Part shown: in pieces, positions 1 through 10,559 of the stretch
Numbering within the stretch: position 1 is the stretch's first letter
Layout: every line of letters starts with the position of its first letter
Source: Alphaproteobacteria bacterium
GTDB taxonomy: Bacteria; Pseudomonadota; Alphaproteobacteria; Oceanibaculales; Oceanibaculaceae
DNA: 64,000 nucleotides
Assembly (NCBI GenBank): GCA_018823745.1
Contig: JAHJHR010000018.1
Location: 310,001 to 374,000 of the forward strand
Direction of reading: 5' to 3'
Notes under the pieces: model-generated
Databases searched by the model: none
What the model saw: only the letters and a program-made list of their open reading frames with translations
Told to the model about the DNA's origin: nothing
Translations under genes and position numbers: made by a program

Positions 1-841
1 TGCGGAACAGCCGGCGCTGGCCCGGCGCGATCAGCCCGCGCGCATGCTGCAAGGCCAGCCGGGCGGTGACGCCGGAACCGGTCGGGCTGCGATCCACCTG
101 CCGGCCGGCGAAGATACAGACATTGCGGGTCGCCCCCTCCTCCCAGGCATCGCGGCCATCGGTCAGGATGGTGCCGTAGAGGAAGGCGAGGTCCGGTTCC
201 TCCGGATGCTCCAGCCGGATCTGCTCGGCCGCCGCCAGGGCAATCTTCTCGCCCGCATCGGTCAGGTCGCGGATCGAGGAGGTTTCCACATCCAGCCCGA
301 TGCTGTCCGCCGCCAGAAAAGCATAGAACGCGCCGCCATAGCCGATATCGAGTGTTACCGGCCCCCAGTCACGGGTTTCCACCATCTTGTCCAGCGCGAA
401 GGCAAAGGCCGGCACGCTGTCGAAGCGCACCGCGCCCGCCTTGCCCGCCGTCACCTCGACAATGGCGCGCACCAGTCCGCAGGGGCACTGGATGTTCACC
501 ACCGTCTCCGGTTCCACCGCCGGGACCAGCCCCTGGTCGACGGCGTAGCGGCCCAGCGCGATGACGGCATGGCCGCACATGGTGCTGTAGCCCTCATTAT
601 GCATGAACAGCACGGCCAGATGGGCCTCGGGGTGGTCCGGCTCCACCAGCAGCGCGCCATACATGTCGGGATGGCCGCGCGGCTCCTCCATCAGCAGGCG
701 ACGCAGCGAGTCGTGATGCGCCTTCGCCTCGCGGCGCTTTTCCAGCAGTGTGGCACCCTGCAGGCACGGCCAGCCGGCGGTGACGATGCGCAGCGGCTCG
801 CCGGCGGTGTGCATTTCCACGGTGTCGATGCTTAACGTCAT
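1..841 (-). CDS. trans-3-hydroxy-L-proline dehydratase (proline racemase family), 3' end cut by window
   Basis: Proline racemase fold enzyme, 280 codons visible, running off the left edge, so the C-terminus (about 50-60 residues by family length) is missing. The first catalytic position is Cys89 in STMCGHAVIALGRY. The second, normally Cys in racemases and epimerases, is Thr254 in VDRSPTGSGVTA. The Cys/Thr pair is the established signature of trans-3-hydroxy-L-proline dehydratase, which makes pyrroline-2-carboxylate in the cytosol, rather than of proline racemase or 4-hydroxyproline epimerase. The start ATG (839-841) is followed by the family-typical N-terminus TVEMHTAGEPLR. No hydroxyproline transporter is visible on this side. 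Function is inferred from the residue pair; confidence is high for family and good for subtype. Confidence 0.85.
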   Translation of the reverse strand, partial: MTLSIDTVEMHTAGEPLRIVTAGWPCLQGATLLEKRREAKAHHDSLRRLLMEEPRGHPDMYGALLVEPDHPEAHLAVLFMHNEGYSTMCGHAVIALGRYAVDQGLVPAVEPETVVNIQCPCGLVRAIVEVTAGKAGAVRFDSVPAFAFALDKMVETRDWGPVTLDIGYGGAFYAFLAADSIGLDVETSSIRDLTDAGEKIALAAAEQIRLEHPEEPDLAFLYGTILTDGRDAWEEGATRNVCIFAGRQVDRSPTGSGVTARLALQHARGLIAPGQRRLFR

Positions 842-946
842 GTTACTACCCCGGAGGCTATTCAGGACGGAACGATGGTAAGGTGCCTGTACTGAATTAT
901 AGCGTCTCAGCGAAACTGCGCGGGGCGGGTCTGCAAAGAGGTCTCT

Positions 947-3850
947 ATGCGCGTATCGCTGAAACTCTGGATGATTATCGGCATCCTGTCCCTGATTGCC
1001 CTGATCGGCGGCATCATCATCCTGTCAGCCTTGTCGGTGCAAACCGTCGAGCGCAACCGTACCGCCGTCTTCCATACATACAAGGTTCTCGACACCGCCC
1101 AGCATCTGTTGAGCGAGGTGCAGGATCTGGAAACCGGTCAGCGCGGCTATCTGCTGACCGGGCAGGCCGAGTATCTGTCTCCCTATGAACTCGCCAAGCC
1201 GCTCATCGGTGAGCTGACTGTCCAACTCACCGAGTTGACAACGGATAATCAGCGTCACCAGGTCCGGCTTGCCTCGCTGCGGGCTTTGATCGAACAGAAG
1301 ATGCAGGTCACCGAGCAGTCTATCGAGTTGGTGCGCGAGGGCGATGTGGAGCAAGCGCTACTCTTGGTTAATCGCGGCATCGGTCGCGAGACCATGGACA
1401 GCATCCGCGAGCTGATCCGGCAGATGAGCCTGGATGAGCGGCAATTGCTGGCCCAGCGCTCGGAGGAATATGTCACCTCCAACCGGCGGACCATGGGCAT
1501 CCAGATCGCCGCCGTGCTGCTGTTCGGCGCGATGATCGCCTTTGCCGCCATCATGGCCTGGCGCGATTACCGCCGGCGGGTCGAGGCCGAGGGGGCGCTG
1601 AAGGTGGAGAGTGCGCTGCTGAAGGCCACGCTGGAGAATATGGGCCAGGGCATCAGCGTGTTCGGTCCTGATCTCAAGCTGATGGCCTGGAACGAAAATT
1701 TCCTGCAACTGCTCGATTATCCCGTTTCCCTTGCCCGGCAGGGAACCGATTTCGACGCCTTCCTGAACTTCAACGCCGCGCGGGGCGAATATGGCTCCGG
1801 CAATCTTGCCGAGGAGGTCGCCCGCCGTCGCGCCGTCGCGGTTAAGCGCAACCGCGATGTCTATATTACCGAGCGCAGCCGCCCCGATGGACGAATCCTG
1901 GAACTGGTCAGCAACCCGATGCCCGATGGCGGATTCGTGACCACCTATACCGACATCACCATTCGTCAGCAGGCGGAACGGCAGATCATAGAACAGGGCG
2001 AGCAGCTGTTGGACCGCGAGACCCGGCTGCGTGCGGTGATCGACAATGTGCCGGTCGGCATCATTACGATCAACGAAAGCGGCAGCATCGAATCCTTCAA
2101 CCGGCAATCCGAGCAGATCTTCGGCTATGCCGCCGAGGATGTGATGCGGCGCAACGTGAACATCCTGATGCCGGAGCCCGATCACACCCGCCATGACGGT
2201 TACCTGGCCAGCTACCGCAAGACCGGAATCGCCAGGATCATCGGCCAGAACCGGGAGGTAACGGCGCTGCGGGCCAATGGCGAGACCTTCCCGATGGATC
2301 TGGCCATCAGCGAGATGTGGCTGGGGGAGCGCCGGCTCTTTGTCGGCATGGTGCGCGACATCACCGAACGCAAGCAGATGGAGCGGCTGAAGAACGAATT
2401 CGTCTCTACCGTCAGCCATGAGCTGCGCACCCCGCTGACCTCGATATCCGGATCGCTGGGCCTGATCATGGGCGGTATCGCCGGCGACATATCGGCCAAG
2501 GCGAAGCATCTGATCGGCATCGCCCATTCCAACAGCGAAAGGCTGATCCGGCTGATCAACGACATCCTCGATATCGAAAAGATCGAATCCGGCAAGATGG
2601 TCTTCATCATGGCGCCACAGCCTCTGGTGCCGCTGGTTGAACAGTCGATCGAGGCGAACCGGGCCTATGCGGAGAAATACGGCACCAGCTTCGTGCTGCA
2701 GGAAGATATCGGCGATGCCCAGGTGAAAGGCGATCCCGACCGGCTGATCCAGGTCTTCACCAATCTTCTGTCCAATGCGGCAAAATACTCCCCGGCCGGA
2801 ACGCCGGTCGAGGTGTCGGCGGTTCCGGGACCGCAGGGCCTGCGGATCGCCATCCGGGATTATGGCAGCGGTATTCCCGAAGAGTTCAAGAACCGCATCT
2901 TCCAGAAATTCGCCCAGGCCGATGGCTCCGACACGAAGCAGAAGGGTGGCACCGGCCTTGGCCTGTCCATCGTCAAGAACATCGTCGAAAGCCATGGCGG
3001 TCAGGTCGATTTCGAAAGCGAGATCGGGTCCGGAACAACCTTCTTCGTCGACCTGCCGCTCTGGGAAGAAACAGATGACAGCGCCGACGCGCAGAGCGAC
3101 CGCCCGATGGTCCTGATCTGCGAGGATGATCCCGACATCGCCACCATCCTCAGCGAGACCCTGCGCCATGCCGGTTATGGCGTGGATGTCTGCTATTCCG
3201 CCTCGGCCGCGCGCACCCTGCTGGACCGCCGGTCCTATGTCGCCATGACGCTGGATCTGAAACTGCCTGATGCCGATGGCTTCAGCTTCCTGAACGCGCT
3301 GCGTGCGAACGAGACCACCCGGAACCTGCCGATCATCATCATCTCGGCGGCTGACCTGCCGGAGGACGGAATGATGTCGGGCCAGGCGCTCAGCATCGTC
3401 GACTGGCTGTCCAAGCCGGTGGATTACGCGCGCCTGCTCTCCGCCGTCGAACTGGCAACCGGATCAGTGCTGAAGGGCGCAAGAATCCTGCATGTCGAGG
3501 ATGATCCCGACATTGCCGCCATCGTGCGCGAGGCCATGGGCGGACAGGTGCAGATCGACTCCGTCGCCAGCTTGGCAGATGCCCGCCTGCGGCTGGCCGC
3601 GAACAGCTACGATCTGGCCATCATCGATATTGAGCTGATCGACGGATCAGGCCTCGATGTCCTGCCGATGCTCTCTGCGCCGGGCAGGCCGCCTATACCC
3701 GCTTTGATCTTCTCCGCCCATGATCTGGGCGGCGATTTCAGTGAACAGGTACAGGCGGTGCTGACCAAGTCGAAAACCACGATGAGCCAGCTTGTTGCCA
3801 CCATCCGCCAGGCCATCGCCAAATCCGACCGGCCGGGTTCGCAGGGATAG
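947..3850 (+). CDS. hybrid sensor histidine kinase (CHASE3-PAS-PAS-HisKA-HATPase-REC-REC)
   Basis: 967-residue membrane sensor kinase. A first membrane helix lies at about residues 6-30, then a CHASE3-like extracytoplasmic domain with LETGQRGYLLTG, and a second helix at about 182-206. Two PAS domains follow (about 225-340 and 355-475); the second resembles the FixL type (MPEPDHTRHDGYL). The HisKA box SHELRTPL carries the phospho-acceptor His491. The ATPase domain shows GGTGLGLSIVKN and covers about 600-715. Two receiver domains at the C-terminus have probable phospho-aspartates Asp770 and Asp894. The start has AGAGG just upstream. There is no DNA-binding output and no adjacent response regulator, so it is an orphan phosphorelay component. 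The stimulus is unknown. Confidence 0.93.
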   Translation: MRVSLKLWMIIGILSLIALIGGIIILSALSVQTVERNRTAVFHTYKVLDTAQHLLSEVQDLETGQRGYLLTGQAEYLSPYELAKPLIGELTVQLTELTTDNQRHQVRLASLRALIEQKMQVTEQSIELVREGDVEQALLLVNRGIGRETMDSIRELIRQMSLDERQLLAQRSEEYVTSNRRTMGIQIAAVLLFGAMIAFAAIMAWRDYRRRVEAEGALKVESALLKATLENMGQGISVFGPDLKLMAWNENFLQLLDYPVSLARQGTDFDAFLNFNAARGEYGSGNLAEEVARRRAVAVKRNRDVYITERSRPDGRILELVSNPMPDGGFVTTYTDITIRQQAERQIIEQGEQLLDRETRLRAVIDNVPVGIITINESGSIESFNRQSEQIFGYAAEDVMRRNVNILMPEPDHTRHDGYLASYRKTGIARIIGQNREVTALRANGETFPMDLAISEMWLGERRLFVGMVRDITERKQMERLKNEFVSTVSHELRTPLTSISGSLGLIMGGIAGDISAKAKHLIGIAHSNSERLIRLINDILDIEKIESGKMVFIMAPQPLVPLVEQSIEANRAYAEKYGTSFVLQEDIGDAQVKGDPDRLIQVFTNLLSNAAKYSPAGTPVEVSAVPGPQGLRIAIRDYGSGIPEEFKNRIFQKFAQADGSDTKQKGGTGLGLSIVKNIVESHGGQVDFESEIGSGTTFFVDLPLWEETDDSADAQSDRPMVLICEDDPDIATILSETLRHAGYGVDVCYSASAARTLLDRRSYVAMTLDLKLPDADGFSFLNALRANETTRNLPIIIISAADLPEDGMMSGQALSIVDWLSKPVDYARLLSAVELATGSVLKGARILHVEDDPDIAAIVREAMGGQVQIDSVASLADARLRLAANSYDLAIIDIELIDGSGLDVLPMLSAPGRPPIPALIFSAHDLGGDFSEQVQAVLTKSKTTMSQLVATIRQAIAKSDRPGSQG

Positions 3851-3857
3851 ACTGCCC

Positions 3858-4361
3858 CTACTTGATCACGCCGCAGGCGACGCGGGCGCCGGCGCCGCCG
3901 ATGGGCTGGGTCATGTGGTCGTCAGGCCCGGCATGGATGACGAGAGCCGAGCCGTCGCTGTCCAGCAGGTCCTTTTCCAGCATCGCCAGATGGGTGAACA
4001 TCTCCGCCTCGCCCTTGCCGTCGGCATGGACATAGAGGTTCGGCAGGTCGCCGGCATGGGTGCCCTTGGAGTTCAGCAACCCGTGCGGCTTGTCGTCATG
4101 GCTGGCATGGCCCTTGGAGGCCATGAACTTGTCATGATCCGAGCAATCGCCCACGGCATGGAAATGCAGCCCGTGCCAGCCCGGCGTCAGGCCGGACACG
4201 CTGAGGCGCAGCAGCACGCCCTCTGGCGCGGCCGACAGCGTCGCGGTGCCGATGCTGGCACCCTTGTTGTCGATGATGTCGGCGCCGGCCTTGTCGGCAG
4301 CGGAAACGGGAAAGGCGGCCAGCAGGCCGGCCGCCACAATCGCAAACCCGAAATTCTTCAT
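3858..4361 (-). CDS. sodC: periplasmic Cu/Zn superoxide dismutase
   Basis: 167-residue precursor of a bacterial Cu/Zn superoxide dismutase that converts superoxide to peroxide and oxygen. The N-terminus MKNFGFAIVAAGLLAAF followed by a VSAAD cleavage region is a Sec signal peptide, placing the enzyme in the periplasm. Metal-site motifs are visible: HFHAVGDC with the disulfide Cys, ASHDDKPHG, GTHAGDLPN, and the C-terminal GGAGARVACGVIK with the second disulfide Cys and the conserved active-site Arg. Length fits the family. It is monocistronic, converging on the histidine kinase with a 7-base gap. Confidence 0.93.
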   Translation of the reverse strand: MKNFGFAIVAAGLLAAFPVSAADKAGADIIDNKGASIGTATLSAAPEGVLLRLSVSGLTPGWHGLHFHAVGDCSDHDKFMASKGHASHDDKPHGLLNSKGTHAGDLPNLYVHADGKGEAEMFTHLAMLEKDLLDSDGSALVIHAGPDDHMTQPIGGAGARVACGVIK

Positions 4362-4443
4362 GATCTTCCTCCCAGGGTATTAACCATCCTAGGAGTAATG
4401 TGGCGCGGCGCCCGATGTTCCGTCAGGGGTGACGAAAGAAAAA

Positions 4444-4779
4444 TCAGACGTGGAAGCTCTCGCCGCAGCCACACCGGCCCTTTTCGTTGGGATTCGAGAA
4501 GGTGAAGCCGGAGGTGAACTTGTCTTCCTGGTAGTCCATCTCGCTGCCGATCAGGAACATGACGGCGGCCGGATCGATGAAGATCTTCACGCCCTTATCC
4601 TCGACGACTTCCTCGAACTTCTTCTTCTCATCGGCATATTCGACGACATAGGACATGCCGGAGCAGCCGCGCGCCTTCACCCCGATGCGCAGGGCGGCAA
4701 CAGGCTTCTCGCTGCGGGCCATCAGGGCCTGCGCGCGCTCGACCGCAGCATCGGTCAGGGTAATCACTTGCTGTGCCAT
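4444..4779 (-). CDS. sufA: HesB/IscA-type iron-sulfur carrier (SufA-like)
   Basis: 111-residue A-type carrier, last gene of the SUF operon. Three conserved cysteines are present: Cys39 (ARGCSG) and Cys103/Cys105 in the C-terminal GRCGCGESF, the standard ligand set for holding and passing on an Fe-S cluster. I chose the ATG at 4777-4779 because a GGAGG lies about 9 bases before it; an in-frame ATG 18 bases upstream has no such site. It could equally be called iscA or erpA; the suf location favours sufA. It would receive clusters from SufBCD and deliver them to apo-proteins in the cytosol. Confidence 0.9.
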   Translation of the reverse strand: MAQQVITLTDAAVERAQALMARSEKPVAALRIGVKARGCSGMSYVVEYADEKKKFEEVVEDKGVKIFIDPAAVMFLIGSEMDYQEDKFTSGFTFSNPNEKGRCGCGESFHV

Positions 4780-4844
4780 GGCAGTACGCCTCCACACTCA
4801 ACGCTTGGGTAACAGTGTAACATCAACCACAAGATATGCACGGC

Positions 4845-5246
4845 CTAGAAGATATCCAAGGCCATCTTCGCATCCTCAGACATGCGCTCCGTCGTCCAGG
4901 CCGGCTCCCAGGTCAGTTCGACAGCGACCTCGCCAACGCCCTCGACCGCCGCCACCGCCTTGGCGACCTGCACCGGCATCTCACCGGCGACCGGACAGGC
5001 CGGCGCGGTTAGCGTCATCAGGATATGGACATTGCCGGCTTCCTGCCGGTTGATCGCATAGATCAGCCCCAGATCGTAAATATTCACCGGGATTTCCGGG
5101 TCGTGCACGGTGCGCAGCGCCTCGATGATGGCGTCTTCCGGGGCAGCGGCGGTGCCGGGTGCCAGCGGTTCGCCAGCATAGGCGGTCGTGCCCTCCTCCA
5201 CCTTCTTGCCGAAGAAGGGCTCCAGATCGACGGCATAGGGGTTCAT
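4845..5246 (-). CDS. sufT: SUF-associated MIP18/DUF59 family assembly factor (SufT-like)
   Basis: 133-residue protein of the MIP18 (DUF59, PaaD-like) family. Core motifs are VHDPEIPVNIYDLGLIY and a later LTAPACPVA with the family's conserved Cys, ending with WEPAWTTERMSEDAKMALDIF-type sequence. The family assists Fe-S cluster maturation, probably by handing clusters to clients. The start ATG at 5244-5246 is preceded by GGAGG, a few bases before the sufU stop, so translation is likely coupled. The N-terminal 35 residues are extra relative to minimal family members. The symbol follows common usage and is less certain than the family. Confidence 0.85.
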   Translation of the reverse strand: MNPYAVDLEPFFGKKVEEGTTAYAGEPLAPGTAAAPEDAIIEALRTVHDPEIPVNIYDLGLIYAINRQEAGNVHILMTLTAPACPVAGEMPVQVAKAVAAVEGVGEVAVELTWEPAWTTERMSEDAKMALDIF

Positions 5247-5248
5247 CC

Positions 5249-5713
5249 TCAATCCTCCGTGCTGATCTGGTCCTGACCGGCCATTGCGGCGGTCACGGTG
5301 TGCCAGGCCAGCGTCGCGCATTTCACCCGGCTGGGGAATTCGCGCACCCCGGACAGAACCTCAAGCCGCTCCATCTCATCCTCAAGCCCCTCGGCCGAGG
5401 GCGAGTCCTCGCCGGTGCACATGGCATGGAACAGCTCGAACAGCCGCTTCGCCTGAGCCTCGGATTTCCCCTTCAGGATTTCCGTCATCAAGGACGCAGA
5501 AGCCGTTGAAATAGCGCAGCCTTTGCCAACAAAGCTGACATCCTGCACCACCCCGGCCTCATCCAGCGCCAGATAGACGACCAGCTGGTCGCCACAGAGC
5601 GGGTTATGGCCATGGGCATGATGGCTGGCATTATCGATCTGCCGGAAATTCCGGGGCCGCTTGCCATGATCCAGGATCACTTCCTGATACAGATCGCGCA
5701 GATCGTCACTCAT
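5249..5713 (-). CDS. sufU: SufU-type iron-sulfur scaffold / sulfur acceptor
   Basis: 154-residue SufU/IscU-like protein. The three cysteines that bind metal or accept sulfur are Cys40 (NPLCGD), Cys66 (GKGCAIS) and Cys132 (RVKCATL). In SufU proteins these form a zinc site that relays persulfide from SufS. The true start is the ATG at 5711-5713, which shares its A with the sufS stop (TGATG), a sign of translational coupling; the open frame continues upstream inside sufS but that part is shadow. The extra insert between Cys66 and Cys132 supports SufU rather than IscU. Confidence 0.9.
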   Translation of the reverse strand: MSDDLRDLYQEVILDHGKRPRNFRQIDNASHHAHGHNPLCGDQLVVYLALDEAGVVQDVSFVGKGCAISTASASLMTEILKGKSEAQAKRLFELFHAMCTGEDSPSAEGLEDEMERLEVLSGVREFPSRVKCATLAWHTVTAAMAGQDQISTED

Positions 5714-6951
5714 CAGCTGAACATCTCCACCACGGTATCCAGGGCGTCTGCCAGGCGGTCGATTTCCGCCTTGGTGCTGTACATCGCCAGCGAGGCACGC
5801 GCTGTCGCCGGCACGCCCAGACGCTGCATCAGGGGCTGGGCGCAATGATGCCCGGCCCGGATCGCCACGCCCGCGCGGTCAACGATGGTGCTGATATCAT
5901 GCGGATGCGCGGAATCTAGGGTGAAGGAGATCACCCCTGCCTTGCCGGCGGCCGTGCCCTGAATATTCAGCCCCGGCACCGCCGACAGACGCTGGGTCGC
6001 GTAATTCAGCAGCTGCGTCTCGTGCTGGGCAATGCGCTCGATGCCGATGCCCTCGATATACTGGATCGCCGCCCCCAGCCCGACAGCCTCGACGATGGCC
6101 GGCGTGCCGGCCTCGAATTTATGTGGCAGATCGGCCCAGGTCGATTTCTCGAAGGTGACGATGCGGATCATGTCGCCACCGCCCTGATAGGGCGGCATGG
6201 ACTCCAGCAATTCCGCCTTGCCGTACAGCACGCCGATGCCAGTCGGGCCATACAGCTTGTGGCCTGTGAAGACATAGAAGTCGCAATCGATGTCCTGCAT
6301 GTCGACCGTGCGGTGAACCACCGCCTGGCTGCCATCGAGCAGCACCTTGGCCCCGGCGGCATGCGCCAGCGCCGTGATCTCCTTCGCCGGCGTCACCGTT
6401 CCCAGCACGTTGGAGGTGTGGGTCAGCGCCACCAGCTTCACGCCGTCCAGCCGCTTCTTGTATTCGTCCATCCGCCAGGAGCCGTCATCGGCAATCGGCA
6501 CGATGCGCAGCTCAATGCCGATCTGCTCGCGCAGCAGCTGCCAGGGCACGATATTGGCGTGATGCTCCATCTCGGAGATCAGCACCGCATCGCCCTGCTT
6601 CAGGAATTTCCGGCCATAGCTGGTGGCGACCAGATTGATGCCCTCGGTCGCGTTGCGGGTATAGACGATTTCCTTCACCGAGCGCGCATTGATGAAGCGC
6701 CGCACGATCTCGCGCGAGCCCTCGAAGGCCGCCGTCGCCCGCTCGCTCAGCAGATAGGCGCCGCGATGCACATTGGCGTAGCCGCTGGTATAGACCGCGT
6801 TCATCGCGTCCAGCACGGCCTGCGGCTTCTGCGCCGAGGCACCGCTGTCGAGAAAGGCCAGAGGCTTGCCGCGGATATCGGTGCGGAAGATCGGGAAATC
6901 GGCGCGTACCGCCTCGACATCATAGGGCGCGGTCTGGCTCATCACGGTCAT
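5713..6951 (-). CDS. sufS: cysteine desulfurase SufS
   Basis: 412-residue class V aminotransferase fold enzyme that uses PLP to pull sulfur from cysteine as an enzyme persulfide. The PLP lysine is in FTGHKLYGPTGIG, and the persulfide Cys is about residue 370 in RAGHHCAQPLM. The short SufS-type loop around this Cys distinguishes it from IscS. The opening sequence MTVMSQTAPYDVEAVRADF allows a start at residue 1 or 4. It sits 4 bases after sufD and overlaps sufU by one base, fitting sulfur transfer SufS to SufU to SufBCD. Confidence 0.94.
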   Translation of the reverse strand: MTVMSQTAPYDVEAVRADFPIFRTDIRGKPLAFLDSGASAQKPQAVLDAMNAVYTSGYANVHRGAYLLSERATAAFEGSREIVRRFINARSVKEIVYTRNATEGINLVATSYGRKFLKQGDAVLISEMEHHANIVPWQLLREQIGIELRIVPIADDGSWRMDEYKKRLDGVKLVALTHTSNVLGTVTPAKEITALAHAAGAKVLLDGSQAVVHRTVDMQDIDCDFYVFTGHKLYGPTGIGVLYGKAELLESMPPYQGGGDMIRIVTFEKSTWADLPHKFEAGTPAIVEAVGLGAAIQYIEGIGIERIAQHETQLLNYATQRLSAVPGLNIQGTAAGKAGVISFTLDSAHPHDISTIVDRAGVAIRAGHHCAQPLMQRLGVPATARASLAMYSTKAEIDRLADALDTVVEMFS

Positions 6952-6955
6952 CGTC

Positions 6956-8284
6956 TCACCCCTTCCGGCTCTTCAGCCAGCCGCCGACCAGGCGCTGGAA
7001 TGGCAGGCGCGCCTCGGCATTGCCGATCTCGTCCAGCGCTTCCTGGACATAGGCCTCGATCAGCAGGCCGCGCGCCGTCTCGCGGTCGATGCCGCGGGCC
7101 TGGAGATAGAAGAGCTGGTCATCGGCCAACTCGCCAACCGTGGCGCCATGGCTGCATTTCACGTCATCGGCGTAGATTTCCAGCTCCGGCTTCGCATTCA
7201 CCTCGGCCTGGCGCGACAGCAGCAGGGCGCGGTTCAGCTGGTGGCCATCGGTCTGCTGGGCATCGCGGCGGACCAGAATCTTGCCCTGAAACACGCCATG
7301 CGCCTGATCGTCCAGCACGCCCTTATAAACCTCGCGCGAAGCGCAGACCGGCACGGCATGGTCGATGAAGGTGGTGCTGTCGAGATGCTGCTTCCCGGCC
7401 CCCAGATAGGCGCCGTTCAGCCGGCAGGACGCGCCCTCGCCGATCAGCGCCGTATGGACCTCGTTACGGGAAAGCCGGCTGCCGATCTGCAGCACGAAAT
7501 TGTCGTAGACGGCCCCCGCCTCCACCGTCACCCGGGTATTGGCGACATGGAAGGCAGACTGGCTTTCATTCTGCAGCTTGTAATGCTCCAGATGCGCCCC
7601 GGCGCCCAGCACGATCTCCGACGCCATGGCGCTCAGATAGGCGCCCTCACCGATCCCGGCATGGCTCTCGAAAATCGTCGCGCGGGCATCGCGGCCCAGC
7701 ACCGCCAGCAGGCGCGGGAAGAAGGCGAGCGGCGTATCGGCAACCGCACCGACGGAAATGATGTGCAGCGGCTTGTCCAGCACCGCACCATCGGCAAGGC
7801 GCAGCACGACGCCGTCTTCCATCAGGGCGGTGTTCAGGTCGACAAACGGATTTTCTTCCGCCTCGACCAGCCGGCCGAGATGCGCGGACAGGGCCTGCTC
7901 GTCACTGTGGATCGCCTCTGACAGCGGCAGCAGGGTGACGCCTGCGGGCAGCGTGTCCAGCGTCGACAGATCGGGGCGCAGCCGGCCATTCACGAAGGCC
8001 AGGACATGGCCATTCACCGCCAGCAGGCTGGCGCGCGGCAGGCTGTCCAGCGCCATGTCGCCAACCACCGGAGCCGAGGCGAAATCGATGCCGACCAGAT
8101 CCTTCAGATTGGTATAGCGCCAGGCTTCGACCTTCGGCGTCGGCAGGCCGGTGGCGCGATAGCGCGCGGCGCTGTCGGCGCGCAGCGTGTCGAGCCAGCC
8201 AACACCGGCCCCCGCCAGCTTCAGGGACAGTTCGGCATGCCGGTTGGCCAGCGGGCCGGGATAGGAGCGTGCGGCGAGTGCCAT
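6956..8284 (-). CDS. sufD: Fe-S assembly scaffold subunit SufD
   Basis: 442-residue SufD, partner of SufB and SufC in the SufBC2D scaffold. Family features include the N-terminal PTPKVEAWRYTNLKDL region, the central beta-helix with FESHAGIGEGAYLSAMASE, and the C-terminal KCSHGATVGELADDQLFYLQARG block followed by ARGLLIEAYVQEAL. The start ATG (8282-8284) was chosen because it lies 7 bases after the sufC stop; the frame stays open another 37 codons into sufC, which is shadow. SufD promotes iron delivery and SufB-SufD interface cluster formation. Confidence 0.92.
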   Translation of the reverse strand: MALAARSYPGPLANRHAELSLKLAGAGVGWLDTLRADSAARYRATGLPTPKVEAWRYTNLKDLVGIDFASAPVVGDMALDSLPRASLLAVNGHVLAFVNGRLRPDLSTLDTLPAGVTLLPLSEAIHSDEQALSAHLGRLVEAEENPFVDLNTALMEDGVVLRLADGAVLDKPLHIISVGAVADTPLAFFPRLLAVLGRDARATIFESHAGIGEGAYLSAMASEIVLGAGAHLEHYKLQNESQSAFHVANTRVTVEAGAVYDNFVLQIGSRLSRNEVHTALIGEGASCRLNGAYLGAGKQHLDSTTFIDHAVPVCASREVYKGVLDDQAHGVFQGKILVRRDAQQTDGHQLNRALLLSRQAEVNAKPELEIYADDVKCSHGATVGELADDQLFYLQARGIDRETARGLLIEAYVQEALDEIGNAEARLPFQRLVGGWLKSRKG

Positions 8285-8291
8285 GACAGCC

Positions 8292-9050
8292 TCAGGCCGC
8301 TTCCGGCTCGCCATAGCCGGCATAGCCGGTGGCTTCCAGTTCCTGCGCCAGTTCCTTGCCGCCCGAGGCGACGATGCGGCCCATGGCCAGCACATGCACC
8401 TTGTCCGGCACGATATAGTCCAGCAGGCGCTGGTAATGGGTGATGACCAGCATCGAGCGTTCCGGGGAGCGCAGCGCGTTCACGCCATCGGCCACGATCT
8501 TCAGCGCATCGATGTCGAGGCCGGAATCGGTCTCGTCCAGCACCGCGAAGCGCGGCTCCAGCACCGCCATCTGCAATATCTCGTTGCGCTTCTTCTCGCC
8601 GCCGGAAAAGCCGACATTGACGGCGCGCTTCAGCATCTCGTCTGTGACGCCCAGCAGCTTGGTCTTCTCGCGCAGCATCTTCAGGAACTGCATGGCATCG
8701 ACTTCCGGCTCGCCGGCGGCCTTGCGCCGTGCGTTCACGGCGGCCTTCAGGAAGGTTGTATTGGCGACGCCGGGAATCTCCACCGGGTACTGGAAGGCCA
8801 GGAACAGGCCGGCGATGGCGCGCTCATCGGCTTCCATCTCCAGGATGCTCTTGCCGTCCAGCAGGATGTCGCCATCGGTGACCTCATAGCCCTCGCGCCC
8901 GGCGATGACATAGGACAGCGTCGACTTGCCGGAGCCGTTCGGCCCCATGATGGCATGCACGGTGCCCGGCTCGATGGTCAGGTCGATGCCCTTCAGGATG
9001 GGCTTGCCGTCGACGGTGGCGTGCAGATTCTTTATTTCGATCAAAGACAT
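8292..9050 (-). CDS. sufC: SUF complex ATPase SufC
   Basis: 252-residue ABC-type ATPase that drives conformational change in SufBCD. Walker A is [13 protein letters not shown], the signature is [11 protein letters not shown], and Walker B is [15 protein letters not shown], all characteristic of SufC rather than a transporter. The switch His is in VITHYQRLL. No membrane partner is nearby. It lies between sufB (28-base gap) and sufD. Confidence 0.96.
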   Translation of the reverse strand: MSLIEIKNLHATVDGKPILKGIDLTIEPGTVHAIMGPNGSGKSTLSYVIAGREGYEVTDGDILLDGKSILEMEADERAIAGLFLAFQYPVEIPGVANTTFLKAAVNARRKAAGEPEVDAMQFLKMLREKTKLLGVTDEMLKRAVNVGFSGGEKKRNEILQMAVLEPRFAVLDETDSGLDIDALKIVADGVNALRSPERSMLVITHYQRLLDYIVPDKVHVLAMGRIVASGGKELAQELEATGYAGYGEPEAA

Positions 9051-9078
9051 GTGTTTATCCGTTCCTACGCGGCGGCAA

Positions 9079-10536
<1,458 letters not shown>

Positions 10537-10559
10537 GATGAATGCCTATTCGTCTTCGT

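Noticed and set aside
1358..3169. 603-codon minus-strand frame opposite the histidine kinase
   Set aside because: Low-complexity shadow translation; the plus-strand product has clear PAS, HisKA and receiver motifs.
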